Source: Acidobacteriota bacterium
GTDB lineage: Bacteria > Acidobacteriota > Terriglobia > Terriglobales > Acidobacteriaceae
Direction of reading: 5' to 3'
DNA length: 6,234 bases
Assembly: GCA_003224835.1 (NCBI GenBank)
Contig: QHZX01000261.1
Coordinates: forward strand, 1-6,234
In this document: positions 1 through 5,316 of the stretch, in pieces
Numbering within the stretch: position 1 is the first letter of the stretch
How the letters are laid out: each line of letters opens with the position of its first letter
Notes under the pieces: generated by a model
What the model was told of the DNA's origin: nothing
The model's database searches: none
The model's input: the letters and a program-made list of their open reading frames with translations, nothing else
Position numbers and translations under genes: made by a program

Positions 1-891
1 TTGAATCTGGTCTCGCAGTTTATCTATCGAGCTAAACTTTATTTCATCTCTTACGCGCGATAAGAAAGAAATCTCGATCTCAGTTTCAGCCGTTAGCTCC
101 AATGGATGAAAGTTCAGTAAGTGACTCTCGATGGCAAACGAATCGCTGCCGAAGGTTGGCCGATTCCCAACGTTCGTGACTGAATCAAAACATTCGCCGC
201 CGACTCGCGTCTGAGTGATATAGACACCATCGCGCGGCACCAGCTCTTCGTACCTGCTCAAGTTAATCGTCGGCACGGTGTACTTCGAACCGTAACCGCG
301 CCCTCGCCCAGCGGTGGCCTGAATGTTGAATGGACGCCCCAGTAGAAGTCGTGCGCGGCGAATATCGCCTGCCTGAATCAGTTCGCGGATTCGCGTGCTC
401 GATACCGACTCTCCGCGCAGCCGCATCTCCGGATATGTGATCAGCTCAAAGCCAAATTCGGCGCCAAGCTGCCCTAACAGGTTCACATCGCCGGCCGCTT
501 TGTGACCGAAGCGAAAGTTATAGCCTTCGTGGACCTCAATCGCCCGCAGCCGGTCGCAAAGAATGCACTTTACAAATTCGCGTGGATTCATCAACGAGAG
601 ATCGCGCGTGAAGGGAATTACGGCGACCGCATCGATTCCTGTTTTCTCAAGCAGCCGGATTTTCTCCGGCGTGGGCGTCAATAGCCTGGGACCTGCATTC
701 GGCCGCAGGATTCGCATGGGATGAGGCTCGAACGTCACCGCGACAGACCGCGCGTTTCGCGACTGTGAGCGCGTCACGATTTCCTGCAGCACTCGCAAAT
801 GGGCGCGGTGCACACCATCAAAATTGCCCACGCTGACCAGCGATGGTCCGAAATCAGCGTGGATGTCCTCGAGTTTGCGAAAAAGTTGCAT
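1..891 (-). CDS. ribF: Bifunctional riboflavin kinase / FAD synthetase RibF (3' end cut by window edge)
   Basis: The protein phosphorylates riboflavin to FMN and adenylylates FMN to FAD in the cytoplasm. I translated 297 codons from the ATG at 891; the frame is still open at base 1, so only the last few residues of a roughly 305-320 residue family are missing. The N-terminal nucleotidyltransferase domain shows VGNFDGVHRAH (residues 21-31), VTFEPHP (52-58), EGYNFRFG (122-129) and SSTRIREL (164-171). The C-terminal kinase domain shows the glycine-rich GRGRGYGSKYTVPTINL loop (195-211), in which PTIN replaces the usual PTAN, then VGNRPTFG (241-248), the catalytic-type Glu255 in IESHLLNF, and the closing RVRDEIKFSSIDKLRDQI (279-296). 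Ala30 stands where a Gly is usual in the H-x-G-H motif. No clear Shine-Dalgarno sequence precedes the ATG. It lies 123 bp downstream of the hydrolase gene on the same strand, possibly in the same transcript. I see no FMN riboswitch. Confidence 0.95.
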   Translation of the reverse strand, partial: MQLFRKLEDIHADFGPSLVSVGNFDGVHRAHLRVLQEIVTRSQSRNARSVAVTFEPHPMRILRPNAGPRLLTPTPEKIRLLEKTGIDAVAVIPFTRDLSLMNPREFVKCILCDRLRAIEVHEGYNFRFGHKAAGDVNLLGQLGAEFGFELITYPEMRLRGESVSSTRIRELIQAGDIRRARLLLGRPFNIQATAGRGRGYGSKYTVPTINLSRYEELVPRDGVYITQTRVGGECFDSVTNVGNRPTFGSDSFAIESHLLNFHPLELTAETEIEISFLSRVRDEIKFSSIDKLRDQIQ

Positions 892-1014
892 TGCTAATTG
901 CGTTCCGTAAAAACTCTTCTCTGCGTTCTGCGCGTCCCTTCTCCGCGATCTCTGCGGCTAAAAGCCGTGTTCAAATTACTCCGACGCCGGTCAAAGATCT
1001 TTCTTAAGCATCCC
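892..1014 (-). repeat. Intergenic spacer with degenerate CGCAGAGA-type repeat words upstream of ribF
   Basis: The spacer between the hydrolase stop and the ribF start has no gene. On the plus strand the word TCTCTGCG occurs twice exactly (918-925 and 949-956), with the related TTCTGCGCG (926-934) and TTCTCCGCG (939-947) between them. On the minus strand this reads as CGCAGAGA/CGCGGAGAA words. A short palindrome CGGCT-AAA-AGCCG (955-967) adjoins the block. I recall similar 'ctctgcg...ctctgcggttaa' intergenic elements in Acidobacteriota and some other phyla; that identity is from memory and was not searched. The block lies in the 5' region of ribF and may be transcribed as part of its leader. 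Confidence 0.5.
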
Positions 1015-1788
1015 TCAGATCTCAAACTCCAACTTCATTCCGTCATAAGAAAGCTTCACATTGTCAGGCAAACTCGCGTTAGTTTTCTCATGGGGCAAGT
1101 CATGACAAATGTGCGTAAAAAAAGCGCGCTTTGGCTTGAGCCGCTCAACTGTCTGCAGCGAGTTCTCGACCGTAGAGTGCGTGGGATGAGGCTTGTAGCG
1201 CAGTGCATCCAGAAACAGCACGTCGAGCCCCTGCAGCTTGGCCAGTGAACTTTCGGGAATCTCGCTGTGATCGGTCAAGTAAGCTCCCGATCCAAAACGA
1301 AATCCATAAATCTTGGCGTCCCCATGTATTAGCACGATTGGCTCAAATCGCGCCCCGAACAATTCAACCGATCCGTTGATCGGCCGCAACTCTACCTGCG
1401 GCAATCCCCCAAATTTGTAATTGGCATTAAAGATGTAGCCAAACATCTTGCGAATGAATTCCGCCGCGTCGGGATGCGCATATAGGGGCAACCGATTGGG
1501 CTTATGCAGAAAACTTAGCGGCCGAAGATCGTCTATCCCTAAAAGATGGTCGGCATGAGTGTGGGTGTATAGCACCGCATCGAGCTTAAGAATGCTTTCA
1601 CGGATCGCCTGCTCGCGAAAGTCGGGCGTGGTGTCGATGATCACTGATCGACCGTCGTACTCAATCAGAACCGACGGCCGGGTTCGTTTATCTCGAGGAT
1701 CGGAAGAATGGCAGACGGTGCAGTCACAACCAATCGTGGGCACGCCCATCGAGGTGCCGCTGCCCAGCACGGTCAGCGTAGCTCTCAT
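1015..1788 (-). CDS. PhnP-like metallo-beta-lactamase-fold hydrolase
   Basis: A 257-residue metal-dependent hydrolase of the metallo-beta-lactamase fold, predicted cytoplasmic. The metal-binding signature THTHADH has H76, H78, D80 and H81. Later ligands are probably H155 (VLIHGD), D173 (LTDHSE) and H226 or H229 (FFTHICHD). The N-terminal GCDCTVC puts cysteines at 21, 23 and 26, the pattern of the structural zinc site in PhnP, the phosphoribosyl 1,2-cyclic phosphate phosphodiesterase. Length also fits PhnP. No C-P lyase (phn) genes are visible, so a role in phosphonate breakdown is not supported here; a cyclic nucleotide or other phosphodiester substrate is possible but unproven. The ATG overlaps the DUF1844 stop in an ATGA (1785-1788), which points to translational coupling and fixes the start. 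Confidence 0.9.
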   Translation of the reverse strand: MRATLTVLGSGTSMGVPTIGCDCTVCHSSDPRDKRTRPSVLIEYDGRSVIIDTTPDFREQAIRESILKLDAVLYTHTHADHLLGIDDLRPLSFLHKPNRLPLYAHPDAAEFIRKMFGYIFNANYKFGGLPQVELRPINGSVELFGARFEPIVLIHGDAKIYGFRFGSGAYLTDHSEIPESSLAKLQGLDVLFLDALRYKPHPTHSTVENSLQTVERLKPKRAFFTHICHDLPHEKTNASLPDNVKLSYDGMKLEFEI

Positions 1789-2063
1789 TTTGCTGCAGGA
1801 ACCTGCTGCGCGTTTTTGGCAATGGCGTTGGTCACTTCCACATAAGCCATTCGCAGCTCGTAAAGGGCATTCTGTAGAAGATTTTCTTCTTTCGGAGTGA
1901 GATTGCCCTTCGTCTTTTCCTTGAGAAGCGACAACGTGTCGATGGATTGGCGCGCGCCCATCAAATCCACCTGCGGCGGCATTCCTTGTTCATGCATCAG
2001 CCCGAGCTGCATCATTCCAGTCATATAAAGTGATGCCAGGAATCGCTCGAATGTGATCTCCAT
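1785..2063 (-). CDS. DUF1844 domain protein, C-terminal domain (gene apparently frameshifted)
   Basis: A 92-residue open frame carrying an intact DUF1844 domain, a family of unknown function. It shows the helical core ITFERFLASLYMTGMMQLGLM, the conserved ARQSIDTLSLLKEKTKGNL (38-56) and the ELRMAYVEV block (69-77). This frame has an ATG at 2063, but the family's N-terminal region is encoded just upstream in another frame (see the 2021-2278 entry). An AAGGA sits only two or three bases before the ATG, too close for a good ribosome binding site, so I doubt independent initiation. Adding one G to the run at 2079-2081 joins both parts into a 164-residue protein reading ...GPKTG-ISAKE-MEITFERF. The stop overlaps the start of the downstream hydrolase by ATGA. 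The joined length is my arithmetic from the sequence; family length is recalled. Confidence 0.88.
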   Translation of the reverse strand: MEITFERFLASLYMTGMMQLGLMHEQGMPPQVDLMGARQSIDTLSLLKEKTKGNLTPKEENLLQNALYELRMAYVEVTNAIAKNAQQVPAAK

Positions 2064-2278
2064 TTCCTTGGCGGAGATCCCGTTTTGGGACCCTGCAATT
2101 CCGGCGCTTGTTCCGAAGAGCTTTCCTGTGCTGGACTCTCTGGAGCCGCCGCTGGCGCCTTCGTCGTGACCGGACGTTCCTGCTCCGGCTCTTCGGGTAC
2201 ATCTTTCCGCAACTCACCGTCAGCGGTGAATAACCGCCGGTCGGTGACGGTGAACGTCTCTTGTTTTCTTTGTGCCAT
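2021..2278 (-). pseudogene. N-terminal part of the DUF1844 gene, out of frame with its domain
   Basis: This 85-codon frame opens at ATG 2278 with MAQRKQETFTVTDRRLFTADGEL and continues through RKDVPEE (25-31), then an Ala/Pro/Glu/Ser-rich linker (about 32-67). The TDRRLFT..GELR motif is one I associate with the N-terminus of acidobacterial DUF1844 proteins. After about residue 67 (GPKTG) the frame becomes low-quality (SPPRKWRSHSSDSWHHFI) and stops at TGA 2021-2023, overlapping the DUF1844 domain frame. The simplest reading is one gene spanning 1785-2278 with a one-base loss near the GGG run at 2079-2081, whether a real mutation, a sequencing or assembly error, or a programmed -1 shift. I see no classical slippery heptamer in the right phase. 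It starts 41 bp after the ygfZ stop. Confidence 0.75.
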
Positions 2279-2293
2279 AAGTTGCTCGTGTGG

Positions 2294-2316
2294 GTCGGAC
2301 ACTTCTTGAGTCCGAC
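2294..2316. repeat. Perfect 7-bp inverted repeat between ygfZ and the DUF1844 gene
   Basis: GTCGGAC (2294-2300) and GTCCGAC (2310-2316) are exact reverse complements separated by 9 bases, so the transcript can form a 7-bp GC-rich hairpin in the 41-bp gap between ygfZ and the DUF1844 start. There is no T tract on either strand, so a factor-independent terminator is unlikely. It could act as an mRNA processing or stability element or be a copy of a dispersed palindromic repeat. Confidence 0.6.
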
Positions 2317-2319
2317 AGC

Positions 2320-3321
2320 CTATGTCTTCAATAAATCCAGAAAAGGTAAGGTCGTCGCTTTCATCTGCGCGCCGCTCGCGGTCAGAGGTTTGGCGCCGAT
2401 TAAAAATTCTCTTCGCAAGTAACCCACCGCCAATCGTCTCCCCTTCAGCGGTTGCGCCGCGACACTCGTAATCTCGCCCACATCTTTGCCTTCGCTCTGA
2501 ACCTTTGTCCCCGCCGGAAGAGTCCCTTTCAACTCGAATCCTACAAAGGTGCGATGCACCGCGCCGCGCGACCTTACGCGCTCCACAATCTCTTGCCCGA
2601 TATAACATCCTTTGTTGAAATTCAGGGCGCGTTCCTGCCCAGTTTCTTGCGGCAGCGTTCGCTCGCGGATGTCCTGGCCGACCTTAGGAATCCCAGATAG
2701 AATTCGAAATGTCTCCAGCGTTTCCTCATGCACCTCAACCGCACCCGCTTGCAACAGAGCATTCCAAACCGACTCACCTTTTTCCGCGGGAACCCACAAC
2801 TCATAAGATGGAGAACTTGGATTGTCCCCACGAACCAGCGTTAATGTCGATCCATTCCAGTTCACATCAAAAAGTTGCAGACTTCCGAGTTCCGCACTCA
2901 GACCTAACGAGGCCAGCACCTCGCCAGACTTCGGACCGGCTATTGCCAAAATGTTCTCGCCGAGGTCTTCAATCTCGACCTTGTCCATAATGATGTACTT
3001 GCGCAGAATCTGCAGCAGAGACTCCGATTGACCCCGTTCAATCTCGGCAACCAGGCTTTCACCACGATTAAAAACGTACAAATCGCCCCGTATGTTTCCT
3101 TGTGGATTAAGAACGAACGCGTAAACTCCATGCCCCGCGGTTAGATCGCGAACATTGTTGCTAACCATGCCGTTCAGCCAGCGTACCCGGTCGCGCCCAG
3201 TGATTTGAAATAATGAGCGGTCCGCCCTGTAGACGCCGCAACCGGACACCAGAACACTCAGTTCTCGGCCGCTGGCGCTCGTTTCGCTTGTGGCTGGCTC
3301 GTGCTGGGCAACAACCTGCAT
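2320..3321 (-). CDS. ygfZ: YgfZ/GcvT-family folate-binding protein (Fe-S cluster maintenance)
   Basis: A 333-residue cytoplasmic protein related to the glycine-cleavage T protein, from the branch that uses folate to help assemble or repair certain iron-sulfur enzymes. The diagnostic motif KGCYIGQE is at residues 237-244, with the key Cys239, followed by IVERVRSRG (245-253). The N-terminal folate-binding domain has ITGRDRVRWLNGMVSNNV (40-57) and GVYAFVLNPQGNIRGDLYVF (65-84). The C-terminal barrel-like segment begins near FVGFELKG (259-266). I chose ATG 3321. The frame stays open for 53 more codons upstream, but that extension is translated from the CCACTGA repeat array and has repeated SGQW-like residues, so it is not real coding sequence. 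An exact TATAAT ends six bases before this ATG. It is the first gene of the leftward cluster. I cannot tell its exact client proteins. Confidence 0.93.
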   Translation of the reverse strand: MQVVAQHEPATSETSASGRELSVLVSGCGVYRADRSLFQITGRDRVRWLNGMVSNNVRDLTAGHGVYAFVLNPQGNIRGDLYVFNRGESLVAEIERGQSESLLQILRKYIIMDKVEIEDLGENILAIAGPKSGEVLASLGLSAELGSLQLFDVNWNGSTLTLVRGDNPSSPSYELWVPAEKGESVWNALLQAGAVEVHEETLETFRILSGIPKVGQDIRERTLPQETGQERALNFNKGCYIGQEIVERVRSRGAVHRTFVGFELKGTLPAGTKVQSEGKDVGEITSVAAQPLKGRRLAVGYLRREFLIGAKPLTASGAQMKATTLPFLDLLKT

Positions 3322-3327
3322 TGCTTG

Positions 3328-3333
3328 ATTATA
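3328..3333 (-). promoter_or_regulatory. Candidate -10 box (TATAAT) for ygfZ, placed for a leaderless transcript
   Basis: Reading leftward, the sequence is TATAAT-CAAGCA-ATG. The hexamer is a perfect match to the sigma-70-type -10 consensus, and transcription starting about seven bases after it would begin at the A of the ygfZ start codon. No good TTGACA is seen 16-18 bases upstream, where the repeat sequence CACTGACCACTG begins. There is no Shine-Dalgarno sequence, which fits leaderless translation. Start-site mapping is lacking, so this is inference. Confidence 0.5.
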
Positions 3334-3343
3334 GCGAAGGGAG

Positions 3344-3358
3344 CAGTGGTCAGTGATT
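3344..3358 (-). repeat. Inverted outlier copy of the CCACTGA heptad
   Basis: CAGTGGTCAGTG (3344-3355) is the exact reverse complement of CACTGACCACTG at 3401-3412 and of the same 12-mer at 3464-3475. Two heptads are therefore present in opposite orientation to the main array, with 45 bases of unrelated sequence (3356-3400) between them. The pair could form a long-loop hairpin in either transcript, and the copy sits just upstream of the ygfZ -10 box. Confidence 0.75.
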
Positions 3359-3399
3359 GGCGCGCTCACAAGCGGTTCGAAAATACTTTGGAGTGCTGG

Positions 3400-3490
3400 C
3401 CACTGACCACTGATTACTAGCCACTGAACCCTAGCCACTGCCCACTGACAACTGACCACTAGCCACTGACCACTGATCACTGATTCCTAG
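3400..3490 (+). repeat. Heptad tandem array, 13 x 7 bp, consensus CCACTGA
   Basis: These 91 bases divide exactly into 13 heptamers with no insertion or deletion. Six are exactly CCACTGA (units 1, 2, 4, 7, 10, 11). Units 6, 8 and 12 differ by one base (CCACTGC, CAACTGA, TCACTGA). Units 3, 5, 9 and 13 end in CTAG (TTACTAG, ACCCTAG, CCACTAG, TTCCTAG) and mark off blocks of 3, 2, 4 and 4 heptads. The array ends three bases before the GTG of the dehydrogenase at 3494, so it occupies the place of its leader. Similar CACTGACCACTG arrays are known to me from acidobacterial intergenic regions, but I have not searched for copies. The heptads leave a long frame open on the minus strand, explaining the false upstream extension of ygfZ. 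Confidence 0.92.
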
Positions 3491-3493
3491 CAT

Positions 3494-4579
3494 GTGATAC
3501 CTTCTTCAAGCGTGACGAGCAAAAAAATAGCCGTCATTCCCGGCGACGGCATAGGCAAAGAAGCGATACCCCAGGCCGTTCGGGTCCTTGAAGCCACCGG
3601 CGCGCCACTCGAATTCACGCACTTCGATTGGGGCGCGGACCGTTACCTTAATGACGGCACCACCGTCCCAGCTGATGGTTTTGCAATGCTCGCCCGCGAT
3701 TTCGACGCGATCCTCGTAGGTGCCATCGGCGATCCCCGCGTTCCTTCGAACATTCACGCCAAGGAAATTCTGCTCGGCATGCGTTTCAAGATGGACCTCT
3801 ACGCGAACGTCCGTCCGGTGCGCCTGCTCGATGCTTCACTGTGTCCGCTGAAACATATTGAACCGAAAGATGTGGACTTCGTCGTCATTCGTGAAAATAC
3901 CGAAGGTGCTTACGTCGATTCGGGCGGCGTCTTCAAGCAGGGAACTCCCGACGAAATCGCAATCCAGGAAGACATAAACACGCGCAAAGGTGTCGAGCGC
4001 GTGATCCGATATGCCTTCGAATATTGCGCCCACAACAAAAAAGCTGATGGCACCCCGCGCACCCGCGTTCTCATGTGCGACAAATCCAATGCCATGACTT
4101 ACGCCGGTGGCCTGTGGCAGCGAGTATTCAAGGCGGTCGGCGCCGAATACCCGCAAATTAAATCCGAGCACATGTATGTTGACGCACTTTGCATGCAGTT
4201 GGTCCGCGATCCACGTCCCTTCGACGTGATCGTCACCAATAACATGTTTGGCGACATCGTCACCGACGTGGCCGCCGCGCTCCAGGGAGGCTTGGGCATG
4301 GCTGCCAGCGGGAACATCCATCCCGGCAAGACGTCAATGTTTGAGCCTGTCCACGGCTCCGCTCCGCCACTGGCAGGCAAGAATGTTGCGAACCCCATGG
4401 GCGCAATTCTTACCGCAGCAATGATGTTGGGTCACTTGGGATTAACGAAAGAGTCCCAGAAGATCGAAGCGGCAGTCCTGGAAGCCGTGCGCCAAAAGAA
4501 GACCACTCAAGATGTCGGGGGAAGTTTAGGAACGAAAGAAGTGGGCGAGTGGGTGGCGAAAAAAGTCCAGAGTAAATAA
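3494..4579 (+). CDS. Isocitrate/isopropylmalate dehydrogenase family protein (LeuB-like)
   Basis: A 361-residue cytosolic beta-decarboxylating dehydrogenase that oxidises a 2-hydroxy acid such as 3-isopropylmalate (leucine synthesis) or isocitrate with NAD(P). Visible motifs are IPGDGIGKEAI (15-25), the substrate segment LLGMRFKMDLYANVRPVRLL (93-112), VVIRENTEGAYV (130-141), catalytic-type Lys197 in DKSNAMTYAGG, Asp230, and the metal-binding NNMFGDIVTD (249-258, Asp254 and Asp258), then ASGNIHPG and FEPVHGSAPPLAGKNVANP (283-301). Length is typical. The GAIGDPxVPS segment resembles actinobacterial-type LeuB as I recall it, but no other leu gene is present, so I give no symbol. At the coenzyme-selecting position the usual NAD-type Asp is Pro292. 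Starts possible are GTG 3494 and GTG 3512; neither has a clear Shine-Dalgarno sequence. ATG 3492 is followed at once by TGA. It converges on lepB. Confidence 0.92.
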   Translation: MIPSSSVTSKKIAVIPGDGIGKEAIPQAVRVLEATGAPLEFTHFDWGADRYLNDGTTVPADGFAMLARDFDAILVGAIGDPRVPSNIHAKEILLGMRFKMDLYANVRPVRLLDASLCPLKHIEPKDVDFVVIRENTEGAYVDSGGVFKQGTPDEIAIQEDINTRKGVERVIRYAFEYCAHNKKADGTPRTRVLMCDKSNAMTYAGGLWQRVFKAVGAEYPQIKSEHMYVDALCMQLVRDPRPFDVIVTNNMFGDIVTDVAAALQGGLGMAASGNIHPGKTSMFEPVHGSAPPLAGKNVANPMGAILTAAMMLGHLGLTKESQKIEAAVLEAVRQKKTTQDVGGSLGTKEVGEWVAKKVQSK

Positions 4580-4652
4580 GGCTTGTCATCCTGAGCGGAG
4601 GAGTGTGATTCGCGAGCAAACAGCGTGACAATTGTGAGCGCTGACTGCTGCC
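4580..4652. repeat. Convergent spacer with a 'tgtcatcctgagcgg' repeat fragment
   Basis: The 73-bp gap between the convergent dehydrogenase and lepB stops begins with TGTCATCCTGAGCGG (4584-4598) followed by a CGCGAGCAAACAGCG tail. I recall this opening as a common dispersed element in Acidobacteriota, here apparently a truncated copy. CAGCG (4621-4625) and CGCTG (4639-4643) form a weak 5-bp stem around a 13-base loop. There is no T tract, so I do not call a terminator although one would be expected for convergent genes. Confidence 0.45.
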
Positions 4653-5237
4653 TTACCTCAGCCTTCCCATCTTATCTACCGGCCAATATCCAAAGACGGC
4701 CTTGCCGTAGATAAAAGACGCGTCCACCGGCCCGAAGTCGCGGCTGTCATTCGATAAGCTTCGATGGTCTCCCAGCACAAAAAATGACTCCGGCGGCACA
4801 ATCACATCTGGATATGACCGGTCGTCCTGGTATGCGGGCGGAACGTAATCTTCGACCAGCGTTTTGCCATTCAAGGACACGCGGCCATCCACAATCCGCA
4901 CGTGGTCCCCGGCAACCCCAATCACCCGCTTAATAAAGCTCTTCGCCGGATCTCGCGGGTAGCGGAATACAACGATGTCGCCGTGCTGGATAGGCTCAAT
5001 GCGGTAAACAAATTTGTTAATGAAGATGCGTTCCTGGTCGTCCAGAGAGGGCATCATGCTGGTGCCTTCAACTTTGACCGGCTGGTACAGGAAGACGATG
5101 ATGAAGGCCGAAATGGCGAGCGAGATGATCAGGTCACGGACCCAGGCCGCAAATAGAGTGGCCGCACGGTTGGAGGTCTTTACCGGTTCGGTTTTCTTTT
5201 CGGGCACTGGCTGAGGAATTTGAGGTGTTGCCGCCAT
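4653..5237 (-). CDS. lepB: Signal peptidase I
   Basis: A 194-residue membrane-anchored serine protease that removes signal peptides from secreted proteins on the outer face of the cytoplasmic membrane. A Pro/Lys-rich cytoplasmic tail (1-24) is followed by one membrane segment (about 35-51, DLIISLAISAFIIVFLY). The catalytic Ser60 lies in VEGTSMMPSL (56-65), and the general-base Lys103 in SFIKRVIGVAGD (100-111). DIVVFRYP (87-94) and GDHRSLSNDSRDFG (156-169) match the remaining family boxes; the last has His where many members have Asn (GDNR). The ATG at 5237 precedes the hydrophilic tail typical of the family, and no upstream alternative is better. A TAGAAT lies nine bases upstream. It is divergent from the methyltransferase gene and convergent with the dehydrogenase, so it is probably transcribed alone. 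Confidence 0.96.
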   Translation of the reverse strand: MAATPQIPQPVPEKKTEPVKTSNRAATLFAAWVRDLIISLAISAFIIVFLYQPVKVEGTSMMPSLDDQERIFINKFVYRIEPIQHGDIVVFRYPRDPAKSFIKRVIGVAGDHVRIVDGRVSLNGKTLVEDYVPPAYQDDRSYPDVIVPPESFFVLGDHRSLSNDSRDFGPVDASFIYGKAVFGYWPVDKMGRLR

Positions 5238-5316
5238 TTAAATCCAATTCTACTGGATTGAATGCACGGGTGAGTAGCCCGAGTTGAGGTGATTGTCTAG
5301 AATTTGTCTTGTGCCC
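5238..5316. promoter_or_regulatory. Divergent promoter region between lepB and the methyltransferase gene
   Basis: This 79-bp spacer must hold both promoters if each gene has its own. TAGAAT occurs on each strand, reading toward its gene: minus-strand 5252-5247, nine bases before the lepB ATG, and plus-strand 5298-5303, 13 bases before ATG 5317. No convincing -35 box accompanies either. AATCCA (5241-5246) and TGGATT (5254-5259) form a 6-bp inverted repeat beside the lepB start. A purine-rich GAGGTGA (5286-5292) lies about 24 bases from ATG 5317, too far to be its ribosome binding site. Confidence 0.35.

Noticed and set aside
892..1014. FMN riboswitch upstream of ribF
   Set aside because: The gap is short, dominated by repeat words, and shows none of the conserved RFN-element segments I would expect.
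898..1900. Plus-strand open frames across the hydrolase gene (898-1248 and 1559-1900)
   Set aside because: They are antisense shadows of the PhnP-like gene, with basic, motif-free translations.
2064..2095. Programmed -1 frameshift site in the DUF1844 gene
   Set aside because: The CCC-AAA-ACG-GGA context does not fit an X-XXY-YYZ heptamer in the needed phase; kept only as an alternative explanation to mutation or sequencing error.
2279..2608. Upstream continuation of the DUF1844 N-terminal frame inside ygfZ
   Set aside because: It overlaps the ygfZ coding sequence in another frame and has no family similarity I recognise; the natural start is ATG 2278.
3322..3480. 53-residue N-terminal extension of YgfZ up to 3480
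   Set aside because: The extension is translated from the CCACTGA repeat and gives reiterated SGQW-type residues; YgfZ length and motifs are complete from ATG 3321.
3400..3490. CRISPR array
   Set aside because: The units are 7 bp in direct contact with no spacers, and no cas gene is present.
3836..4321. 161-codon open frame antisense to the dehydrogenase
   Set aside because: It is a shadow of a well-supported gene, with no recognisable motif or ribosome binding site.
4631..4643. AATTGTGAGCGCT-like match to half of a symmetric lac operator (about 4630-4642)
   Set aside because: Only one half-site matches, it lies between convergent gene ends, and there is no lac-type gene; it is most likely chance.
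4621..4643. Bidirectional terminator between the dehydrogenase and lepB
   Set aside because: The stem is only 5 bp with a 13-base loop and no T tract on either strand.
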